Source of the DNA: Bacteroidales bacterium | GTDB lineage: Bacteria > Bacteroidota > Bacteroidia > Bacteroidales > VadinHA17 | Assembly (NCBI GenBank): GCA_020201035.1 | Contig: JAIVHO010000034.1 | Span: forward strand, 19,577 to 83,576 | Direction: 5' to 3' | Length of the DNA stretch: 64,000 nt | Shown here: positions 1 through 10,576 of the stretch, in pieces | Layout of the letters: each line of letters starts with the position of its first letter | How positions within the stretch are numbered: the first letter of the stretch is position 1 | Made by a program: the position numbers and the translations under genes | The notes under the pieces: model-generated | Database searches by the model: none | Told to the model about the DNA's origin: nothing | The model's input: the letters and a program-made list of their open reading frames with translations, nothing else

Positions 1-2240
1 AAAAGATAGCGATACCACCATTCAGAATCTGTGCCAATAAAATCAGCCATTTCGTAATCCCCTGCCGTTGTAAATGTTGCTGCAGCAGAGGTATTCCAGG
101 CTATAATATCAATCACTCTGTCAGCCTCCACCTGAAGCCTCTCCCTCATCTGCCTGTCGGGCCTGTAATTACAACCAAGAAGTCCTTTCAGCGCCTCTTT
201 TCTCACTTCCCTGTGTACTGAAAAGAATGCTTCAGCCAGGAATTCTGCTCCGTCATTTGTTTTTGTAGCAGCGAAGAGTCTTATTATCAACACCCTTACC
301 CTCACTGGTGTGGCAGACCTGGCATATAATGCAGCAAGTGATCTGAAAGCCCTCTCTCCAAACTGCTTCAGAACAGAAAAGGCCTCCCTTGACAAACGGT
401 CGATCAGCAGGGCATCGCACAAATCCGGAATCAGGTCGTACAATTTATCACGGCCTGCTATAAGTATTGCAACCCTTCTGGTTCGGGGGTCAGGATCACG
501 CATCAGCCTTATAAGATCTGTAAGGACTATATTTTGGCTATTCACAAGAGGGTACACCTTCTTTTCAGAACCACGAACAATACGATCCTGCCCGTATTGT
601 TGTCGGGACGCAATTTTACTCCAGGTATTGTCTGAATCTCTCTCAATAGCCGTAATAGCCTCTGCTGCCAATTTTTCGAGACTGCTTTCACCAATGAAGG
701 ATAGTTTATGCAGTAGTGGCAGTGCCGCATATCTCCAGTGCGACAGGGCTCTTCTGATCGAGATAACGGAAAAACGTTTATCATCCCACAACTCACCGGG
801 CTCATCGCCGGAAAGGAGTATTGCAGGATCATTGAAGTGCACAAAGTCATAAAAAGTTCTACAAAACTTCTCCTCCTTACTGACAGGATCGCAGGTAATA
901 TCTCCCCCTGCCTGGGTCATCTTTTTAAGTGAACCCCTGTAATCCCTTCTCAGCATAAAGGCAATTCTCAGTAATGCAACCGGAATAAGCAGCGAAACTA
1001 TCACCACAGCTTTATTCCCCGGTTCTCCGATAACGGGTACCAGAAGAAAAAGTAATGAAATAACCGCTATAATTCCAGCTGTAACAAGATGTCTCATTAC
1101 CCTTGCGGCAAAGATCTTTCTACTTCCGTCTCTTACTCTCCTGAAGAGACCTTCAAGAGGAATCAGGAGTGCAACCAGCAGGGACCGGGAGATGACCGCC
1201 AGGGCAGCCATCATTACAAAAAGGAGCAAAGGGCCGGTAGCAAAAAATTCAAGGGTTAGTGGATCTCCTAACCCGGCTGAAAGAGTCACGAGCAATAAAA
1301 ACAAAAGAGTAGCAGGCGTAAGAAGGAGCAGTATCTTTATGCTCCCGGATCTCTGGATAGCGGGTACCAGGAACGACCTTATCAGAAGAGTGGAAACCAT
1401 CACCACCACTTCATAGAAGGCAAGAAAATTTATTAATCTTAATAGTTCCCGGTATCTGATATCTGCTGCTGCAATAAAAAGGAAAAAAAAGATAAAGGTG
1501 ATTCCCATTGATAGCCCATAGTAGCTTATCCATGATGACAAATAGTTGCCTGTCCTGCTGGTTTCACCGGTTTCCCCATCAACGGTGTGCTTTATTCCGT
1601 CATTATCTGTGAAATTTCCGGAGTGTTGATCCCTCTCTTTTCCAGGGCGCTGCCCTAACTGAAATGCAATTATCAACAGGGCCGTTAGCGGCAGCAGTAA
1701 CAGAATAGTTTCAGGTCTTACACCCAGTGATATAAATCCGGGGACAATAAGTGCTGACGCCAGGAAGCCTGCTATCATGGTGGTGTCGGCTACACCGCGT
1801 AATCTGCCGGCTGGCCGATCCGACAACAGTTCAGCCCTGAAAACTCTTTCTGCATCTGCCAGAAGAAGAAGCCACAGGGGCAGTAGAAAAAGAAATGAAA
1901 TAAATATCTTTCTCTCTCCTGCTTCTCCCCTGAGCAAAAGGCAAACAGCAACAGATAGCAATAGCGCCAGAGAAGGAACAATCAGTGTCAGATTCTTTAA
2001 CCCCTGCCTTTGAAAGGGAATAAGTGAATATAAAGGGAGAAGGATTATTGACAATACACCTGCGACTGCATATGCAAGGGCAAGATCCGATACCTCAAAC
2101 CGGTTCAGAAACAGCGCATGTATTATGATATGAAACAGCCCGGTAAAGAATCCTGTCAACAGGTACCTGAAGAAGACTGTCCGGTTAAGAATACCCTCCA
2201 GCGGATTGTTCCGGAAAACTTTGAGATTCTCACTATACAT
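1..2240 (-). CDS. Integral membrane protein with C-terminal HEAT-like repeats (3' end off window)
   Basis: The reading frame opens with ATG at 2240 and stays open to the left edge, giving at least 746 residues; the stop lies outside the window. About the first 430 residues are a run of hydrophobic helices with short charged loops, roughly ten or more membrane segments, resembling a major-facilitator or nucleotide-translocase-like bundle. The remainder is soluble and made of short helical repeats with HEAT character, for example segments reading L-x-D-L-I-R-L-M-R-D-P-D-P-R-T-R-R-V-A and S-V-H-R-E-V-R-K-E-A-L-K-G-L. I do not recognise a named family with certainty. Substrate and function are unknown; a transporter-like membrane part with a protein-binding tail is inference. 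It is the last visible gene of the minus-strand run, 130 bp after aroK. Confidence 0.75.
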   Translation of the reverse strand, partial: MYSENLKVFRNNPLEGILNRTVFFRYLLTGFFTGLFHIIIHALFLNRFEVSDLALAYAVAGVLSIILLPLYSLIPFQRQGLKNLTLIVPSLALLLSVAVCLLLRGEAGERKIFISFLFLLPLWLLLLADAERVFRAELLSDRPAGRLRGVADTTMIAGFLASALIVPGFISLGVRPETILLLLPLTALLIIAFQLGQRPGKERDQHSGNFTDNDGIKHTVDGETGETSRTGNYLSSWISYYGLSMGITFIFFFLFIAAADIRYRELLRLINFLAFYEVVVMVSTLLIRSFLVPAIQRSGSIKILLLLTPATLLFLLLVTLSAGLGDPLTLEFFATGPLLLFVMMAALAVISRSLLVALLIPLEGLFRRVRDGSRKIFAARVMRHLVTAGIIAVISLLFLLVPVIGEPGNKAVVIVSLLIPVALLRIAFMLRRDYRGSLKKMTQAGGDITCDPVSKEEKFCRTFYDFVHFNDPAILLSGDEPGELWDDKRFSVISIRRALSHWRYAALPLLHKLSFIGESSLEKLAAEAITAIERDSDNTWSKIASRQQYGQDRIVRGSEKKVYPLVNSQNIVLTDLIRLMRDPDPRTRRVAILIAGRDKLYDLIPDLCDALLIDRLSREAFSVLKQFGERAFRSLAALYARSATPVRVRVLIIRLFAATKTNDGAEFLAEAFFSVHREVRKEALKGLLGCNYRPDRQMRERLQVEADRVIDIIAWNTSAAATFTTAGDYEMADFIGTDSEWWYRYL

Positions 2241-2370
2241 CCGGCCTGTTGAATTAATTATATGCCCAATTTAGCAATTAATTAGTTATGATAAAACCTC
2301 TGTCGGTCAAATAATCTGCTAAGCAGCTTATCCTCCCCCTCTGTTGTTTTCACCTCTATGCCGCCTGTTA

Positions 2371-2892
2371 TTACCGATTATCTTTCCTGTATTTCAGCAG
2401 CTTCTCTGCCAGCTCCGAATAATCTATGCTGAATCCGTTTACTGTGATATCAGCGAGTTCATAGAATTTCATGCGTTCAGAAAGCTTTTTTTCTATCCAT
2501 GGTGTCAGTCCCGCTTCCGGGATATCCTTAATCAGAGGTCTTTTTGTGCCCGACGATCTGAGTCTTGAGGCCAGCTGTGAAGCTTCCATTTCAAGGTAGC
2601 AGGTTATTCCCGCCTCCTTCATAAACTCCATATTGTCAAAATAACAGGGAGTTCCTCCTCCGCAGGCAATTACATAATCTGTCATATTAGCAGTACGGTG
2701 CAGCACCTCCCTCTCCTTCTTCCTGAACCACTTCTCTCCGTATTTACTGAATATCTCCGTCACACTAATGCCGGCATCATTCTCAAGCAGAGCGTCAAGA
2801 TCAGTAAAGTCATATCCAAGCAGTGCGGCAATCCTCTTTCCGGCACTGCTCTTTCCCGACCCCATAAAACCTACCAGATATACTCTCACCAT
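2371..2892 (-). CDS. aroK: Shikimate kinase
   Basis: Phosphorylates shikimate to shikimate 3-phosphate with ATP in the cytoplasmic chorismate pathway. The 173-residue length is normal for the family. The Walker A loop G-F-M-G-S-G-K-S is at residues 8-15, the shikimate-binding D-L-D is at 31-33, the G-G-G substrate loop follows I-A-C near residue 77, and the LID arginine is in the K-R-P-L segment. The ATG at 2892 places the P-loop at the usual distance from the N-terminus. It lies 44 bp downstream of parC's upstream neighbour region, that is, between parC (stop at 2937, upstream in transcription) and the membrane/HEAT protein. No other aro gene is in the window. Confidence 0.96.
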   Translation of the reverse strand: MVRVYLVGFMGSGKSSAGKRIAALLGYDFTDLDALLENDAGISVTEIFSKYGEKWFRKKEREVLHRTANMTDYVIACGGGTPCYFDNMEFMKEAGITCYLEMEASQLASRLRSSGTKRPLIKDIPEAGLTPWIEKKLSERMKFYELADITVNGFSIDYSELAEKLLKYRKDNR

Positions 2893-2936
2893 AAACTGTT
2901 TTTCTGTTAAGCATTTCTGTTGTCACTTCAGGCTAT

Positions 2937-5591
2937 TCATTCACTGAAAAGGGACATCTGCGATGGATCCGGGGCATCTCCTGACGGTTTGTTCTCCTGC
3001 CCTTCATCCGGCTCTTTATCACTCTCCTCCGGGATTGATAATTCACTCTCCTTCCTGACTACCGGTTCAATCTCCTTTATATTATTCACACTGTAGTTTG
3101 TAAGTCTCTTCCCCTTTGCCTTATATCCCTTGACAGCAATAAATTCAGCCACTTCAATAATTTCGTTATCACGTTCACTGTGCTTTCCTCCGAAACTTAT
3201 CTCAAACCTGGGATATTCAACCTCGGTAAGGCTTATCAGACGTGACTCATCATTATCACCTGTAAAGCTTAACAGTTTATCTGCCTCCTCAAAAGAGAAC
3301 CTCTTGACGTAGTAGAATTCCTGTTCTGCATCCCAGTAGATTGCAGACCATACTACTCCGGGCCTGAATTTCTCTATAAGCAGTATATTATCCTCATAGT
3401 GGTTGGAGAGATCAAACCCTGAAGTTCTGAACCTTCCTGTTCTTGTCACAACGAGTATCTTGTCGTCCGAGGTGAACTCCCCCAGGAACTGACCCCTGCT
3501 ATCGGCATTCAGCCTTGCCACTGAGTCATCAAACCATATCTTGCGGCCTCCCAGGGTTGAGACACCCTTCTCTTTAAGCACAATTTTATGAACGGCATTC
3601 CTGGTAAGGATATTCCCCATTGATCCCCTCCCTTTGATTGCCAGGTCACCGAAATCATATTCAAATATAAGCTTTTTCAACCGGGCCTTTGCCCTGTGAT
3701 GGACCTTAACAAGCTCTGCCTCACCGTTTGGATTAACGCTCATATAGAGAATGCGGCTACCCTCCGTTCCACGGGTAAGGTTATACTCCTTATCCCTGGT
3801 AATACCTGAGATAGCACATCTTTTGGCCATTATATTACCGCCCTTGCCATCAACGTATGCAATATTGTAGATTGTGCGGTTATCGTTCCGTGTAAATACG
3901 GCAACATGAATAATGTCCTTGCCGGTAAACTGTTTTTCGGTAACCCTTGTAACGATAAACCTTCCGTCACGGTGTATAACGATTATATCGTCTATATCAG
4001 AGCAATCGCACACATATTCATCCTTTCTGAGCCCGGTACCCACAAAACCCTCTTCACGGTTTACATAAAGCCTGGCATTATTTGCAACCACCTTAGTTGC
4101 CTCAATGGTTTCGAAGCTTCTTATTTCAGTCCTCCTATCCCTGCCCTTACCATACTTCTTCCTGATCTGCCTGAAGTAGTTTATTGTAAACGGGATAATA
4201 TTATCAAGGTGATTTTTTACCTCATCCATTTCAACCTCAAGTCCCTTGATATACTCATCAGCCTTCAGGACATCAAATCTGGATATCCTCTTGATCTTTA
4301 TTTCTGTCAGCTTTATGATATCTTCCGTTGTTACCTCTCTTCTTAGAAGTTTTTTAAATGGATCAAGTCCTTTATCAATAGCCTCCAGTACTGCTTCCCA
4401 TGTTACGCACTCCTCAATATCCCTGTATATCCGCTCCTCTATAAAAATCTTTTCAAGCGATGACATATGCCAGGTCTCATTCAGCTCAGAGAGTCTTATC
4501 TCAAGCTCACTCCTGAGCAATGAAACGGTATTGTCTGCAGATCTCCTGAGGACATCGCTTACTCCTGTAAATTCAGGTCTGTTTTCAAAGATGACACAGG
4601 CATTGGGAGATATGGATACTTCGCAATCGGTGAATGCATAAAGTGCATCTATTGTCTTATCCGGCGAAACACCGGCAGCAAGGTGCACAACGATCTCAAC
4701 TTCACCGGAAGTATTGTCGTCAATATGCCTTATCTTAATCTTACCCCTGTCACTCGCCTTGATAATGGAATCAATCAGTGAAGGGGTGGTCCGGCCGTAG
4801 GGTATCTCCTTGATAACGAGGGCTTTTTTATCCATTTTTTCGATCCTCGCCCTCACCTTAACGTTACCCCCCCTGGCTCCATCATTATACCTTGATACAT
4901 CTACCAGACCCCCGGTTGGGAAGTCTGGCCAGAGCTCAAAATCCTTACCCTCGAGATATCCTATACTTGCATCTATCAGTTCATTGAAATTATGGGGCAG
5001 AATCTTTGAAGAGAGTCCGACCGCAATACCCTCAACCCCCTGAGCCAGCAGAAGCGGGAATTTCACGGGAAGAGTAAACGGCTCCTTGTTACGGCCGTCA
5101 TAGGAGAGACGCCAGTCAGTGGTTTTGGGATTAAAGACCACATCAACGGCAAATTTTGAAAGTCTTGCCTCTATATACCTTGGGGCTGCGGAGCCGTCTC
5201 CGGTAAGCAGGTTTCCCCAGTTTCCCTGGGTCTCAACAAGAAGTTCTTTCTGTCCCAGCTGTACCAGGGCATCTCCTATGGATGCATCCCCGTGGGGATG
5301 GAACTGCATTGTATGACCAATAATATTTGCCACCTTGTTAAACCTGCCATCATCCATACGCCTCATTGAATGGAGTATTCTGCGCTGAACAGGTTTCAAT
5401 CCGTCCGTCACATGAGGCACAGCCCTTTCCAGTATCACATAGGAGGCATAATCAAGGAACCAGTCACGATACATCCCCGAGATAGCAGTTACGCTGTGCA
5501 TCTCATCACCCTGCCGTCCATCCTGATCTGCTCCTGCTCCCGGTTCTGTACCCGGAGCATATGACCCGTCCTCGTTAAAAATCTCTTCCAT
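2937..5591 (-). CDS. parC: DNA topoisomerase IV subunit A
   Basis: Breakage-reunion subunit of the type IIA topoisomerase that decatenates daughter chromosomes, working with ParE encoded just upstream. The protein is 884 residues. An acidic 30-residue N-terminal tail precedes the winged-helix domain; the catalytic tyrosine is Y139 in A-P-R-Y-I-E-A-R. The segment F-H-P-H-G-D-A-S-I-G-D-A-L-V and the following T-Q-G-N-W-G-N-L-L are typical of Bacteroidota ParC rather than GyrA. The C-terminal part is beta-rich, as in the DNA-wrapping pinwheel, and ends in an acidic tail. It begins 138 bp after parE stops. A gyrA identity is the alternative, but the adjacent ParE-length partner and motif wording favour topoisomerase IV. 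Confidence 0.93.
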   Translation of the reverse strand: MEEIFNEDGSYAPGTEPGAGADQDGRQGDEMHSVTAISGMYRDWFLDYASYVILERAVPHVTDGLKPVQRRILHSMRRMDDGRFNKVANIIGHTMQFHPHGDASIGDALVQLGQKELLVETQGNWGNLLTGDGSAAPRYIEARLSKFAVDVVFNPKTTDWRLSYDGRNKEPFTLPVKFPLLLAQGVEGIAVGLSSKILPHNFNELIDASIGYLEGKDFELWPDFPTGGLVDVSRYNDGARGGNVKVRARIEKMDKKALVIKEIPYGRTTPSLIDSIIKASDRGKIKIRHIDDNTSGEVEIVVHLAAGVSPDKTIDALYAFTDCEVSISPNACVIFENRPEFTGVSDVLRRSADNTVSLLRSELEIRLSELNETWHMSSLEKIFIEERIYRDIEECVTWEAVLEAIDKGLDPFKKLLRREVTTEDIIKLTEIKIKRISRFDVLKADEYIKGLEVEMDEVKNHLDNIIPFTINYFRQIRKKYGKGRDRRTEIRSFETIEATKVVANNARLYVNREEGFVGTGLRKDEYVCDCSDIDDIIVIHRDGRFIVTRVTEKQFTGKDIIHVAVFTRNDNRTIYNIAYVDGKGGNIMAKRCAISGITRDKEYNLTRGTEGSRILYMSVNPNGEAELVKVHHRAKARLKKLIFEYDFGDLAIKGRGSMGNILTRNAVHKIVLKEKGVSTLGGRKIWFDDSVARLNADSRGQFLGEFTSDDKILVVTRTGRFRTSGFDLSNHYEDNILLIEKFRPGVVWSAIYWDAEQEFYYVKRFSFEEADKLLSFTGDNDESRLISLTEVEYPRFEISFGGKHSERDNEIIEVAEFIAVKGYKAKGKRLTNYSVNNIKEIEPVVRKESELSIPEESDKEPDEGQENKPSGDAPDPSQMSLFSE

Positions 5592-5729
5592 ATATTCGCT
5601 TCTCTTCCTTTTGCTTAATAATCACCCTTCGGTTGCCGGCCCCTTTCTGTTGCTTCTTATGTTACCGTTTCTCTTGCCTGTGCATTTTCAGTTTCTTCCC
5701 TGCCTTATGGTTACGTTTCGGTTTCGTAC

Positions 5730-7568
5730 TTACACCTCAACCAGGTCCTCTTCAAATCTCAGGTTTTCAATAATAAACTCCTGTCTGTCGGGGGTGTTTT
5801 TTCCCATATAGAACTCTAGAAAATCCCTTACCGAATCACTCTTTTTCAGTCGCACCGGCTCAAGACGGATTGTTTTGCCAATAAATCCCTTAAACTCGTC
5901 AGGAGAGATCTCACCAAGACCCTTAAATCTTGTAATTTCCGGGTTTGTCCCTAGTCGGGATACTGCAGCCTCCCTTTCAGCCTCGCTGTAGCAGTATTTT
6001 GTCTCCTTTTTGTTTCTAACCCTGAAGAGTGGTGTCTGCAGGATATAGACATGCCCCTTTCGTACAAGATCAGGGAAAAACTGAAGAAAGAAGGTAAGCA
6101 GCAGAAGTCGTATATGCATACCATCAACGTCAGCGTCAGTAGCAATCACCACATTGTTATATCTCAGGCCCTCCAGTCCGTCTTCAATATTGAGTGCTGC
6201 CTGAAGCAGATTAAACTCCTCGTTTTCATATACAATTTTCTTTGTAAGTCCGTAAGTATTCAGGGGCTTGCCCCTCAGGCTGAAGACCGCCTGGGTTTCA
6301 ACGTCCCGTGATTTGGTTATTGAGCCGCTGGCAGAGTCACCCTCGGTAATAAAGAGGGTTGAATTCAGGCGCCTGTCATGATTGCTGTCATAGTGTATCC
6401 TGCAATCGCGCAGCTTCTTGTTGTGCAGATTTGACTTTTTTGCCCTCTCCTTTGAAAGCTTCTTGATTGATGAGATTGCCTTTCTCTCCTTTTCCGATTC
6501 GAGAATCTTTCTGAGCAGAACCTGTGCAGTTTCCGGGTTCCGGTGGAGGTAATCATCAACACTCTTCTTAACAAACTCGGTAATATAGTTTCTAACCGAG
6601 GCTCCTCCCGGCGACATATCCTTTGATCCCAGCTTTGTCTTGGTCTGGGACTCAAAAACAGGTTCTTCTATCTTGACGCTCAGCGCAGAGATTATGGATG
6701 TTCGTATATCGGAAGGCTCAAAGTCCTTCTTAAAGAAGTCACGTATTGTTTTAACATACGCCTCCCTGAAGGCAGCCAGGTGTGTTCCGCCCTGCGTTGT
6801 ATGCTGCCCGTTTACAAAGCTGTAATAATCCTCTCCGTACTGGTTTACGTGGGTAAATGCAATCTCAATATCTTCTCCCTTAAGGTACACTATCGGATAG
6901 AGGGGTTCCTTATCCATGTTGTCGTTAAGCAGGTCAAGCAGACCGTTTTTGGATATGAACTTTTCCCCGTTGAAATTGATTACCAGTCCGGCATTGAGAT
7001 AGACATAATTCTTTATTAAAGCCTCTACAAATTCAGAGATATAGTGGTAGTTCCCAAACATTTCATCGTCAGGATAAAATGTTATGGTAACCCCGTTGGT
7101 TTCATCGCTCTTCCATACCCTCTCCTCCTCTGTAATGATCCCCTTTTCAAAAAGTATCTCCTTGGCTTCACCCTCACGCACCGACCTTATCATAAACTTC
7201 ATTGAGAGGGCATTTACTGCCTTTATACCTACTCCGTTCAGTCCAACCGATTTCTTAAATGCCTTGGAGTCATATTTGGCCCCGGTATTCATCCTTGAGA
7301 CTACATCCATCAGCTTACCCAGAGGGATTCCCCGTCCGTAGTCACGGACTGTTACCTCCCTGTCAGTAATTGTTACATCGACTTTCTTACCGAACCCCAT
7401 CATAAACTCATCAATGGAGTTATCCATCACCTCTTTCAGAAGAACATATATACCATCATCATGTGATGATCCATCCCCGAGCTTACCGATATACATACCC
7501 GGCCTAAGCCTGATATGCTCCCGCCAGTCAAGAGTCCGAATGTTCTCTTCCGAATAGTTATCTACCAT
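5730..7568 (-). CDS. parE: DNA topoisomerase IV subunit B
   Basis: ATPase subunit of topoisomerase IV. The ATG at 7568 gives 612 residues starting [10 protein letters not shown]; the frame is open 27 codons further upstream, but those residues do not resemble the family and the ATG used here precedes the conserved R-P-G-M-Y-I-G. The GHKL ATP site is visible as E-V-M-D-N-S-I-D-E and D-Y-G-R-G-I-P. The TOPRIM domain has [10 protein letters not shown] and the metal-binding D-A-D-V-D-G. Length without the large insertion of proteobacterial GyrB fits ParE. It is transcribed ahead of parC, and the pair would form the A2B2 enzyme. Confidence 0.93.
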   Translation of the reverse strand: MVDNYSEENIRTLDWREHIRLRPGMYIGKLGDGSSHDDGIYVLLKEVMDNSIDEFMMGFGKKVDVTITDREVTVRDYGRGIPLGKLMDVVSRMNTGAKYDSKAFKKSVGLNGVGIKAVNALSMKFMIRSVREGEAKEILFEKGIITEEERVWKSDETNGVTITFYPDDEMFGNYHYISEFVEALIKNYVYLNAGLVINFNGEKFISKNGLLDLLNDNMDKEPLYPIVYLKGEDIEIAFTHVNQYGEDYYSFVNGQHTTQGGTHLAAFREAYVKTIRDFFKKDFEPSDIRTSIISALSVKIEEPVFESQTKTKLGSKDMSPGGASVRNYITEFVKKSVDDYLHRNPETAQVLLRKILESEKERKAISSIKKLSKERAKKSNLHNKKLRDCRIHYDSNHDRRLNSTLFITEGDSASGSITKSRDVETQAVFSLRGKPLNTYGLTKKIVYENEEFNLLQAALNIEDGLEGLRYNNVVIATDADVDGMHIRLLLLTFFLQFFPDLVRKGHVYILQTPLFRVRNKKETKYCYSEAEREAAVSRLGTNPEITRFKGLGEISPDEFKGFIGKTIRLEPVRLKKSDSVRDFLEFYMGKNTPDRQEFIIENLRFEEDLVEV

Positions 7569-7718
7569 AATTACGGATTTTGCGCAAAGATAATTAAAAC
7601 AACCTCTTTCCGTGGGATGATTTTTCAACAATCGGCAGGGAACTATCAACCATTCAAAGCCTGTTTTACCGGATAATACAGATTATATCAATCCGTTAAC
7701 AGGTTCAGGCATGGTTTA

Positions 7719-9599
7719 TCAGTCAATAATGCCCTGCTGCCGCATTAACATACCGGCATTCATGCGCGTGGTTACTCCATCTCTTAGCAGATAGTCAAAC
7801 AGCATGTTAGCTCCCCTTATCTCGATCTCAAAACATCTGGTTTTTATCTTCTCAGGATATTTTCCGGCAAGGTTACCCAACGAGGTGTCATGGGTGGCAA
7901 TTATTCCGGTTCCGCCCAGGGAGATTATTTTTTCAATAAAAGACCATGAGCCCTCGCTCTTATCCTTTGAGTTGGTTCCCTTAAGTATTTCATCAAGAAG
8001 GAAGAGTACCCTATCTCCTGATTCAATCCTTTCCTTAAGGCATTTTAGTCTTTTCAGCTCGGCGTAAAAATAAGACTCATTCTCAGACAGGGAGTCAGAG
8101 GTGCGCATACTAGAGAAGAGTGTCACCGGAGTAAAGACAAATCCGGCAGCGCACACAGGTGCACCGGTCATAGCAAGAACCATATTAACTGCCACCGTCC
8201 TGAGAAACGTACTCTTCCCTGACATATTGGCTCCGGTAATAATAAATATCTCCCCCTCTTCACTGATAATAAAGTCATTCACAACTCTTTTATCAGGCTC
8301 AATCAGGGGGTGGCCCATATTTTCTGTTTTCATTACAGTTGCTCCTTCTGCTGTTTGCGGATAAACATATTCAGGGTTATTAAATGCATAGTTTGCCAGT
8401 GATATCAGAGCATCCGTTTCAGAGACAGCCTTAAACCAGTCGGTCATATTTGTTCTGACTCCATCTCTCCATCTTTCAAGTCTCAAAATCTGTATATAGT
8501 CCCACAGCAACAATCCGTTAAGCACTACCCCTGCCACCATATTGAGGCGCCGGTCAAAGGATTTCAGAATACCTGACAGAGAGGTGACCGACTCATATGC
8601 TCCCCGGCTTTCTCCGGCAAGTCTCTTCTGTATCTCCTTTATATAAACCGATTCTCCTTTCAGCTTCCGTGTATGGTCCGCAAGCCTGGCCAGTGCGCTC
8701 AGTTGCCGGTAGCGGCCCGACAATAGGCTATGGAGCCTGTTTGTCTTTTTCAGAAAGAGGGAAAGCACAAATAGGTTTACCATAAACAGGACAACAAAAA
8801 GTGATATCCCGGTTACTGAAAAAGCTGTCAGTATAAGGGCTGTTACTGTAAGAAGCGGAAGCAACATCAATACTCCTGATGCCACCAGCCTGTTTCTGAA
8901 GAAGGGAGGCTGCTCAATCCACTCCAGAAGGTTCTTCTGGTTCTCAACGGTTATTCTCTCCAGTTTTCCAAGGGCCATAAACTCCTGTCGCCATCCCTTT
9001 TCCGCAGCAAGTGCCGCAACAGCCTTTTGCCGGACAACCATGTCAGGCACCACATGCATGGGGCCACTCAGCCATCCTGCCAGCATCCTGCTCCCCTGCT
9101 CCGTGACCGTTCGGTCAAGGTAGTTAAAGAGAGATCTCTTCCCGAAGAGATCAATATCGTGGGCAAAATCGTGTCCCTGATCCATATAGTTATTGCCCTC
9201 ACTGAACGCTGACCAGTCGCCCTTTAGTGAGGAAGACTCATTTCTGTTTATCTCATCCAGCAGGGAGTAATACCCGACCTTCCATTCTGATCTGCCAAAC
9301 AGTATTACAATCCTGACAAACAATGCTGTTCCGGTAACAGCCACCGCCAATGCTACAGGCAGCATAATGCTCCACAGTAGTACTGTACCTGTTATAACCG
9401 TCAGAAAGAGAATCAGTCGGGCCAGCGAATACCTCTTCAGCAACCTCTGTTCCCTTGCTGCCACTCCACTGTATTTTTCAGAAAGTGAGATATACTCCAT
9501 TCTCAGTTTTTCCCTCTCTGACTGGCTTTTGCCACTCTCTTTTTCTGCCCCTTCTATCATTCTGCTGACTATTTGGTTTTTATCTGTTCCTTCTGTCAT
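7719..9599 (-). CDS. Membrane-anchored MutS-family ATPase
   Basis: 626 residues with the MutS core and ATPase domains but no mismatch-recognition domain. Hydrophobic pairs at about residues 60-100 and 238-285 predict four membrane segments, so the protein is probably membrane-bound. Walker A G-A-N-M-S-G-K-S is at 456-463, a T-S-D-S-L-S-E-N-E-S signature is at about 500-509, Walker B L-F-L-L-D-E ends at 537, and the switch histidine is at about 570. Such proteins are common in Bacteroidota and carry only a general MutS annotation; what they act on is not established. It is not the mismatch-repair MutS. The neighbours are a methyltransferase-like gene upstream and parE downstream, with no functional link apparent. 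Confidence 0.87.
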   Translation of the reverse strand: MTEGTDKNQIVSRMIEGAEKESGKSQSEREKLRMEYISLSEKYSGVAAREQRLLKRYSLARLILFLTVITGTVLLWSIMLPVALAVAVTGTALFVRIVILFGRSEWKVGYYSLLDEINRNESSSLKGDWSAFSEGNNYMDQGHDFAHDIDLFGKRSLFNYLDRTVTEQGSRMLAGWLSGPMHVVPDMVVRQKAVAALAAEKGWRQEFMALGKLERITVENQKNLLEWIEQPPFFRNRLVASGVLMLLPLLTVTALILTAFSVTGISLFVVLFMVNLFVLSLFLKKTNRLHSLLSGRYRQLSALARLADHTRKLKGESVYIKEIQKRLAGESRGAYESVTSLSGILKSFDRRLNMVAGVVLNGLLLWDYIQILRLERWRDGVRTNMTDWFKAVSETDALISLANYAFNNPEYVYPQTAEGATVMKTENMGHPLIEPDKRVVNDFIISEEGEIFIITGANMSGKSTFLRTVAVNMVLAMTGAPVCAAGFVFTPVTLFSSMRTSDSLSENESYFYAELKRLKCLKERIESGDRVLFLLDEILKGTNSKDKSEGSWSFIEKIISLGGTGIIATHDTSLGNLAGKYPEKIKTRCFEIEIRGANMLFDYLLRDGVTTRMNAGMLMRQQGIID

Positions 9600-9636
9600 C
9601 TGCTCTTCCGGGTATAAGTTGTTCCGGCAACCTATA

Positions 9637-9736
9637 CCAGCTGTTGCTTCTGTTGTCTCTGCCTCCTGTTTCTTCTGCTACCTCTGCCAGCTGTTGCTTC
9701 TGTTACCTCTGCCAGCTGTTACTTCTGTTACCTATC
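9637..9736. repeat. 25-bp tandem repeat, four copies
   Basis: Units begin at 9637, 9662, 9687 and 9712 with an exact 25-bp period. The consensus runs CCAGCTGTTGCTTCTGTTAC followed by CTCTG. Unit 2 is the most diverged and unit 4 is slightly short at its end. It fills the gap between the MutS-like gene and the methyltransferase-like gene. The period is not a multiple of three and no credible gene covers it. A looser echo, CTGTTACTCCC twice about 20 bp apart, follows near 9799-9830. Confidence 0.85.
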
Positions 9737-9823
9737 TCTTCAACCGTATTCTGTTTAATTTTCCTGTTGTCCCTCTATTCGCCTGAACTACCTGAGTACC
9801 TGTTACTCCCTGACAAACTGCTG

Positions 9824-10576
9824 TTACTCCCGGAGCAAAACTGCCCGCACCTTAAAAAGCACCCGTGACCGGCGGTAGTAGGACCCCCCGGTATCAAAAT
9901 CCCACATCCACTCCCTCTCCATCTCTCCTTCGGGAAATGATGTGAACAGCAGGTCATTTACCTCCACTCTATCATCATCACGCCATATCTCCTCCTGGTA
10001 GTCGGAAATCAGCAGGGATGTCTGTTCCCTGAGAAATTTTATATGAGACTCCTGTATCTTCTTCCTGAATTCACGAAGCTCCTCGCTGCTGCTGTTACTT
10101 CTGGCAGCCATGTAATCAGCCGGAATCATATCAAGCTGCGTAAGAAGATTAACCGATACAACAAATCCCCTGTTATAGTCCGGTTCATAAAGCGGGATAT
10201 CAGTGGCGGCCGGACTGATATCTTTTCTTATTGTATTGCGGATCATTCCGGTTACACCTCCGGTAATATCATCCTCTATCAGCGAAACATTTTTAAACCC
10301 GCCCGCCTTTCTCCTCACCTGCGCCGGATGATTTATATCAACCAGATTGATCTTACCACATATTGAGGTCAACTCCTCAAGAGGCACATCCAGCAGCCAT
10401 CCGCTGCCAAGGATTGTAACAGTGTCCGGTTCTGCTGCCTTTACCCCTTCCAGAATAAAATCCCGTGTTCTCATCAGGTGAGAATCCCATCCTCCCTTTT
10501 CTCTCAGGTACCGGTTTATTATTCCCTGCTGATCAGCTATATATCCAAGCTTTCTGACTCCACGTCTCTTTATCAT
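9824..10576 (-). CDS. Conserved protein with a Rossmann/methyltransferase-like core
   Basis: 250 residues. A glycine-rich strand-turn (V-T-I-L-G-S-G-W-L-L-D-V at about residues 53-64) is followed by an acidic strand end (I-N-L-V-D-I-N), the arrangement of an S-adenosylmethionine-binding Rossmann fold. No catalytic motif of a known methyltransferase family was recognised, so the enzymatic call is tentative. The start ATG at 10576 overlaps the stop of plsC by four bases, so the two are probably translationally coupled. Cytoplasmic, with no signal peptide or membrane segment. The last codons lie close to the 25-bp tandem repeat. Confidence 0.7.
   Translation of the reverse strand: MIKRRGVRKLGYIADQQGIINRYLREKGGWDSHLMRTRDFILEGVKAAEPDTVTILGSGWLLDVPLEELTSICGKINLVDINHPAQVRRKAGGFKNVSLIEDDITGGVTGMIRNTIRKDISPAATDIPLYEPDYNRGFVVSVNLLTQLDMIPADYMAARSNSSSEELREFRKKIQESHIKFLREQTSLLISDYQEEIWRDDDRVEVNDLLFTSFPEGEMEREWMWDFDTGGSYYRRSRVLFKVRAVLLRE

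Noticed and set aside
310..852. 180-codon open frame on the plus strand
   Set aside because: It lies opposite the clearly coding HEAT-repeat part of the minus-strand membrane protein and has no protein-like pattern.
2937..7568. gyrA/gyrB identity for the topoisomerase pair
   Set aside because: Short B subunit, motif wording of the A subunit and adjacency fit ParE and ParC of this phylum better.
9644..9868. Plus-strand frame over the 25-bp repeat
   Set aside because: Leucine/serine-rich translation of the repeat with no family features; the frame runs into the antisense of the methyltransferase-like gene.
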